Source: an uncultured Thiohalocapsa sp. (GTDB lineage Bacteria; Pseudomonadota; Gammaproteobacteria; Chromatiales; Chromatiaceae). From it: DNA of 53,386 bases. Where the stretch lies: positions 1 to 53,386 of the forward strand of contig NZ_CAJXWY010000026.1 in assembly GCF_913062725.1 (NCBI RefSeq), read 5' to 3'. The translations under genes were made by a program, and so were the position numbers. The notes under the pieces were generated by a model. The model made no database searches. It was not told the origin of the DNA and saw nothing but the letters and a program-made list of their open reading frames with translations. Shown here in pieces: positions 49,548-53,386 of this stretch (position 1 is its first letter; each line of letters opens with the position of its first letter).

Positions 49548-51029
49548 TTATCCAGGGGATTGACTGGGGTCAAGCAGGGCGCGCGCCCCGATGCCGCCGT
49601 CGGGCGCCGGCGTCTCGCCGGCAACGGTTTTGGCTGACAATTGATACACCCATAGCCACAGCAACAGACAAAAGAACAACAGCGCCGGCGCCAGCTGCAG
49701 CATGATGCGGTTGTCGGCGGTGTGGCGCATGGCGCCGCCCGCATAGCCGGTGAACAAAAACAACACCAAAAACAGCGCCACCGCCGTGCCCAGGGCGGCG
49801 CCCACCGCCGCCAGCGACGGCGGCCAGGCCCGGCGCATGACACCAGCCAGGCCCAGGCTCGCCGCCAGCAGGGCCGCCAACAGCCAAAACAGCAAATGCC
49901 AGTTGGCGTGCACGAACCAGCTCTCCAACAGCGGTTGCAGCGCCTCGGCGCGCAAGTGCACATCCAGCCGCGCCAGCGTGTGGCCCGCCAGTGAGGTGTC
50001 GGCGGGGGCCAGCAGCAGCGCCGCCACACCCAGGGCGACGGCGCTCGCCAGCAGCGCCAGGCTCCAGCGCCAGGGCAGCGAGCGCACCGCCAGCGCCGGC
50101 CCAAAGCTGAGCAGCCAGAACAGCCCCTCGTTCTTGATCAGCGGGCAGGCGGCCGCGCATGCCAGGGCCAAGAGCCCGTCGCGCCAGTCGCGGGTCTGGC
50201 TCCAATGATAAAAGGCCGCCACCGCCGCCAGATAGAACACACCCAAAAACACATCCGCATACCCGGCCAGGGCCGTTTGCAGATTCACCATGGGCATGCT
50301 CGCCAGGAGATAACAAAACACCACCGCCGCCAGCGGCCCCGCCCCGGCGCGGCGCGCCTGGGCAAACAGCAGCAGCACCGCGGCCCCCAGCAGCGCCACC
50401 CAGGGCAGATTCACCAGGGCATCATCAAAGCGCCCCAGCAGCAACGCCATCCAGGTCTGCAGCAATGGCGTGGTGATGGGGTAGTCCGGGTGATTGTCGG
50501 TGTAGACGCCGGCCCCGTCCGCCGCCAGCCAGTCGTCGTAGCTCACGAACGGCAGCAAGGCCTGCGCCTCGGCCCACACCTTGGCCTTGGTGGCCCAATG
50601 CATGTAGGCGTCCCAGGGGAACAGCGGCCGCCACGACACCTCGAGCCAAAATCCCGCGAGCCGCAGCGCCACCGCCGCCACCAGCAGCGCCATCAGCAGC
50701 CGCTGCCAGCGCGGCAGGGTGCCAGGGCCGACGCCCCCCAAGGCGGCACCGAAGGCACGCGGACGCCACCATTGCAGCACGCCCAGGGCCAGGGTCAGCA
50801 ACAGCAGCGGCGCCAGCACCACGGGCACGCGCAGCGGCAGGCCCAGGTGATCCAGCGCCCGCATGCACAGCGTCAGCGCCAGCACGCCTAACAAAAACCC
50901 ATAGCCCAGCACCAGCGCCCGCCGCCCCGGCAGCGCCGGCGCCACCAGCCGATGCACGGCCAGCGCCCCCAGCAGCCACGGCAGGCCCAACGCCGCCAGC
51001 ACCCGCAACGTATCCATCGCAGTAGTCAT
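49548..51029 (-). CDS. Polytopic membrane protein, GT-C-type glycosyltransferase-like
   Basis: About 493 aa with roughly 11-12 hydrophobic helices. After the early helices comes a periplasmic-loop motif, RPLFPWDAYMHWATKAKVW, with an acidic residue after a Trp as in the first loop of GT-C lipid-linked-sugar transferases; YTDNHPDYPITTPLLQTW follows. The pattern resembles ArnT/PMT-like or wall-polymer sugar transferases, but the exact family is not certain. Start: ATG 51029, sharing one base with the stop of the upstream gene (TGATG); a GTG at 51032 is also possible. With its upstream partner it forms a two-gene unit for envelope glycan or glycolipid modification. Confidence 0.75.
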   Translation of the reverse strand: MTTAMDTLRVLAALGLPWLLGALAVHRLVAPALPGRRALVLGYGFLLGVLALTLCMRALDHLGLPLRVPVVLAPLLLLTLALGVLQWWRPRAFGAALGGVGPGTLPRWQRLLMALLVAAVALRLAGFWLEVSWRPLFPWDAYMHWATKAKVWAEAQALLPFVSYDDWLAADGAGVYTDNHPDYPITTPLLQTWMALLLGRFDDALVNLPWVALLGAAVLLLFAQARRAGAGPLAAVVFCYLLASMPMVNLQTALAGYADVFLGVFYLAAVAAFYHWSQTRDWRDGLLALACAAACPLIKNEGLFWLLSFGPALAVRSLPWRWSLALLASAVALGVAALLLAPADTSLAGHTLARLDVHLRAEALQPLLESWFVHANWHLLFWLLAALLAASLGLAGVMRRAWPPSLAAVGAALGTAVALFLVLFLFTGYAGGAMRHTADNRIMLQLAPALLFFCLLLWLWVYQLSAKTVAGETPAPDGGIGARALLDPSQSPG

Positions 51030-52294
51030 CACAACACCCGATAAAGCCTGCCGAGGCCATCCCCGGCCGTCGGTTCAGAGCCTGGCTCGGCCGCCACCGG
51101 CTCGGCCGCCACGCGCTGACCGCGTCTCCAGACCAATTCGCCGGCCTGTGCATCGAAGCGCACCCGCGTCGGGCGCAGCACCAGCACAAAGTCGCCGCTG
51201 CGCAGCCGGTGCGCCGGCGGCAGCTGCGGGCGCCCGCGCGGCCAATAGGGATTGTGCGGATACAGGTGATACGCCGCGCGCAGCCCCAGGTACTCAGAGC
51301 CCGTGGCGATGAACACCCGCGCCGGCGCCGGGCCCAGCGCCGGGCGCACGTCTGTGATGAGCCGATACACCCCGGCGTCCAGGCCCGCCAACGCCTTCTG
51401 CCGGTCGCTCTTGCCGGCGTAATCCGCCCGGGTCGCCGCCAGCTGTTGCCACAGCGACCACTGCCAGGGCGCATCCAGGGCCACCCAGCCGAGCAGAAAA
51501 ATGCCGCCGGCGACGCGCCAGTCGAAGGGCAGCCGCCGGCGCAGCGCCAGCCACAGCAGCCCGTAAGCGGCGAGCGCCGCGGCCACGAACAGCACCGCCA
51601 CGGGTACCCGAAAGCCCAGCACCCGCCCGGGCAGATCGGCCCGGTAGAAATTGATGGACGACTGCGACCAGGGCAGCCAGTACCCCCATTGCGCAACCAG
51701 CGCCTGCGCCGCGCCCGCGGTGGTTGCCGGCGCCAGGCTCAGCGCGCGGATCACCACCGTCTGCCCCGGCGGCCCCCGCAGCGCCAGCGCCAGCACGGTG
51801 ACCGTATCCCGCCAGCCGGTGACGGTGCCCAGATCCCACGTGGGTGCCAGCCAGCCCGGCGGTGCCAGTTCGTGCCGCAGCAGCGGGCTCTGCTCGGGCG
51901 CGCGCGACCGGAACACCGGGCTCGGCGGTGTCTCTGTCTGCCAGATCAGACGCATGCCCCGTAGTGCATCGAGCCGCGAGCCGCGCAGCCGCAGCAGCCG
52001 GTGCTGCCCGGCGGCGAAGCCCGCCGTGGGCATGCGCACCGTGGCCCGCCCCTTAGCATTCAGCCGCAGCGCCAGCGCCGGGCCGTCGCGGCTGCCCGTA
52101 CCCTGCAGCACCCTCATCTCGGCGCCGTCCCAGGTCAGCGCCGCCGGTGGTAGGGCGGCTGCGTCCACCCGCGGGCGCAGTTCCACCAGCCACACCGCCC
52201 ACAGCCCCACGCCCAGCGCCAAGGCCCACCACAGCCACCACGCCCGGAGCAGCGGCGGCATCCAATTGTGCAGTCGTGGCTTCAAGTCGATCAT
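51029..52294 (-). CDS. Membrane protein partner of the GT-C-like protein
   Basis: A 421-aa protein from the ATG at 52294 (an earlier in-frame ATG lies at 52363). There is one transmembrane helix near residues 18-40 (LLRAWWLWWALALGVGLW), a periplasmic beta-rich part (about 45-215), two further hydrophobic segments near 235-255 and 265-285 (VAVLFVAAALAAYGLLW, VAGGIFLLGWVAL), and a C-terminal soluble part with RVFIATGSEYLGLRAAYHLYPHNP. No family is recognised. Its stop overlaps the start of the GT-C-like gene, so the two are translationally coupled and probably work as a complex. Confidence 0.75.
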   Translation of the reverse strand: MIDLKPRLHNWMPPLLRAWWLWWALALGVGLWAVWLVELRPRVDAAALPPAALTWDGAEMRVLQGTGSRDGPALALRLNAKGRATVRMPTAGFAAGQHRLLRLRGSRLDALRGMRLIWQTETPPSPVFRSRAPEQSPLLRHELAPPGWLAPTWDLGTVTGWRDTVTVLALALRGPPGQTVVIRALSLAPATTAGAAQALVAQWGYWLPWSQSSINFYRADLPGRVLGFRVPVAVLFVAAALAAYGLLWLALRRRLPFDWRVAGGIFLLGWVALDAPWQWSLWQQLAATRADYAGKSDRQKALAGLDAGVYRLITDVRPALGPAPARVFIATGSEYLGLRAAYHLYPHNPYWPRGRPQLPPAHRLRSGDFVLVLRPTRVRFDAQAGELVWRRGQRVAAEPVAAEPGSEPTAGDGLGRLYRVL

Positions 52295-52450
52295 GTGCTC
52301 GTCTGATGATGTGCGCATCTGTGGCCGGGCGATTCGGGTCCAGTCAGGTGTCCCGGGCAGCACGTGCGGATGCGCCGCGGGCCGCCGCCCCGGTGCTGAT
52401 CCCGACGCTGGCCCGGGTGCTGGTCCCAGTGAGGTGGGGTATCGCCGCGC

Positions 52451-52539
52451 GCGCCGCTAAGCCAGCAGCCAGTCGAGCAGGCGGATCAGACCGGTGACGG
52501 CACCGATGGCGCCGATAATCCACACCGTCTGGCGATGCA
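52451..52539. repeat. Source copy of a duplicated 89-bp segment
   Basis: Bases 52451-52539 (the last ~27 codons and stop of the coiled-coil gene) recur at 53221-53309 with three mismatches. The downstream copy is detached from any gene body. Confidence 0.9.
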
Positions 52540-53014
52540 TGGCGGTACGCAGATTCACCTCGGTGGTCTTCAGGTCCACGCGCACCTGGTCGATTTCCTG
52601 CTGCAGGCGCAGCTCCACCTCCTTGATCTGCCCCTGCAGGCGCAGTTCCACCTCCCGCATCTCCTTGCGAACGACTTCGATCTCCTTGCGCACCTCCTCG
52701 ATCTGCCCCTGCAGGCGCAGCTCCACCTCCCGTATCTCCTTGCGCATCTCCTCGATCTGCCCCTGCAGGCGCAGCTCCACCTCCCTGATCTGGCCTTGCA
52801 GGCGCAGCTCACTCTCGCGCATCTCCTTGCGGACGATTTCGATCTCCTTTTGCAGCCGCAGCTCGCTCTCGCGCACATCTGCGCCGCGGGCGATGTCTTC
52901 GGGCCGCGGTGCCTGTTCCGCCAGCGCGCGGATCGCCTCCGCCAGGAGCTGAAAGCGCGCGTGATCGTCGGGGGCGGCGTCGATTTGACTCGAAAGGTCG
53001 AAGGCGGTGCTCAT
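52457..53014 (-). CDS. Coiled-coil protein with C-terminal membrane anchor
   Basis: A 185-aa protein. Residues about 48-145 form a continuous coiled coil made of near-identical short repeats (EVELRLQGQI, EEVRKEI, EMREVELRL). One C-terminal transmembrane helix (163-184: TVWIIGAIGAVTGLIRLLDW) follows. The layout resembles the DUF1640/coiled-coil-tail-anchor proteins that occur in multiple copies in Chromatiales; the function is unknown. The ATG at 53014 is preferred over one at 53056 because it starts the conserved N terminus. The 3' end of the gene is duplicated downstream at the window edge. Confidence 0.75.
   Translation of the reverse strand: MSTAFDLSSQIDAAPDDHARFQLLAEAIRALAEQAPRPEDIARGADVRESELRLQKEIEIVRKEMRESELRLQGQIREVELRLQGQIEEMRKEIREVELRLQGQIEEVRKEIEVVRKEMREVELRLQGQIKEVELRLQQEIDQVRVDLKTTEVNLRTAMHRQTVWIIGAIGAVTGLIRLLDWLLA
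52580..52873 (-). repeat. In-frame coiled-coil coding repeats
   Basis: About five copies of a ~30-bp unit encoding EVELRLQGQI, interleaved with copies encoding RKE(M/I)RE. The units are nearly identical at DNA level (GCAGCTCCACCTCC, GATCTGCCCCTGCAGGC), indicating slippage-prone expansion. Confidence 0.85.
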
Positions 53015-53080
53015 GGCGCTGCACGCGTGTGGCGGTCCAGCGATGGACCTGTTCACCGACAGTCTGCCACTAACCGCGGC

Positions 53081-53113
53081 AAAGAAAATAGGGACGCACC
53101 ACGTTTTCTGTCC
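53081..53113. other. Possible mobile-repeat remnant
   Basis: AAAGAAAATA followed by GGGACGCACCACGTTTTCTGTCC stands out from the GC-rich surroundings. It resembles short sequences often found beside REP-associated Y1 transposase genes in gammaproteobacteria; this is memory-based and unverified. Confidence 0.3.
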
Positions 53114-53133
53114 AGATCAATCCACGCTGTCGT

Positions 53134-53386
53134 CGACACGGGTTGCAGACCAACGGCCCTTGAGGCTGCGGAATCCGGGCCATGCATGCACAGCGGTGTC
53201 GCAGCGCACGGCCGCGGCGTGCGCCGCTAAGCCAGCAACCAGTCGAGCAGGCGGATCAGGCCGGTGACGGCACCGATGGCGCCGATGATCCACACCGTCT
53301 GGCGATGCACGACACGGGTTGCAGACCAACGGCCCTTGAGGCTGCGGAATCCGGGCCATGCATGCACAGCGGTGTCGCAGCGCACG
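53134..53386. repeat. 176-bp tandem repeat running off the window
   Basis: A unit beginning CGACACGGGTTGCAGACC at 53134 starts again at 53310 and is identical for all 77 bases that remain in the window. Each full unit (53134-53309) contains 87 bp of unique sequence plus the 89-bp copy of the coiled-coil gene's 3' end (53221-53309). The array may continue beyond the window. Confidence 0.92.

Noticed and set aside
52580..52873. Considered the ~30-bp repeats as a CRISPR array.
   Set aside because: They encode a continuous heptad-rich coiled coil and adjoin without spacers of constant length.

Overview
The window is high-GC DNA, most likely from a gammaproteobacterium of Chromatiales/Ectothiorhodospiraceae type. 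This rests on RecJ and a bacterial-type pyruvate phosphate dikinase, a DUF3782-like coiled-coil nuclease, an exosortase-H module and REP-like dispersed repeats. The taxonomic call is an inference.

Layout. (1) 1-4.85 kb: a REP-like repeat, recJ and ppdK on the plus strand. (2) 5.2-8.8 kb: a coiled-coil PD-(D/E)XK protein (minus) and a secreted phytase-like propeller protein (plus). (3) 8.8-12.7 kb, minus strand: a probable operon xrtH (exosortase H) - exosortase-associated membrane protein - Sel1 lipoprotein - SPINDLY-type GT41 glycosyltransferase. (4) 12.7-14.6 kb: a gene-poor scar with a truncated ISL3 transposase and a diverged 63-bp tandem repeat, then a large exported Asp-box/DUF11 protein (14.6-18.0 kb) closed by a clear rho-independent terminator.

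(5) 18.3-46.7 kb: the most interesting region, read here as one large, apparently undescribed secondary-lipid/polyketide gene cluster. Two adjacent genes encode PUFA-synthase-like megaenzymes. The first is (degenerate NPD)-(NPD/enoyl reductase)-KS-AT-ACP-KR-DH, 2821 aa; the second is KS-AT, 1057 aa. A seven-gene minus-strand operon (37.7 to 30.0 kb) follows with three different beta-propeller-like proteins, two PAPS-type sulfotransferases, a TauD-type Fe/2-oxoglutarate dioxygenase and one unknown. Divergently there is an M50-like/HlyD fusion whose HExxH motif has been replaced. After it come a free-standing acyl carrier protein, two alkaline-phosphatase-superfamily enzymes (one short, with Thr at the nucleophile position), an alpha/beta hydrolase, an unknown helical protein and a PqqD-like/HlyD adaptor. 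The two HlyD-type proteins share the same C-terminal signature. The simplest model is that the synthase builds a polyketide or fatty chain, which is hydroxylated and sulfated, perhaps given a further head group by the phosphatase-fold enzymes, and exported through a paired adaptor system. The product cannot be read from sequence.

(6) 46.8-53.4 kb, all minus strand: a TPR protein, a secreted trypsin-like serine protease, a two-gene unit encoding a GT-C-like membrane protein and its membrane partner, and a coiled-coil membrane protein. The 3' end of this last gene has been copied into a 176-bp tandem repeat that runs off the window. No tRNA, rRNA or CRISPR array was seen.
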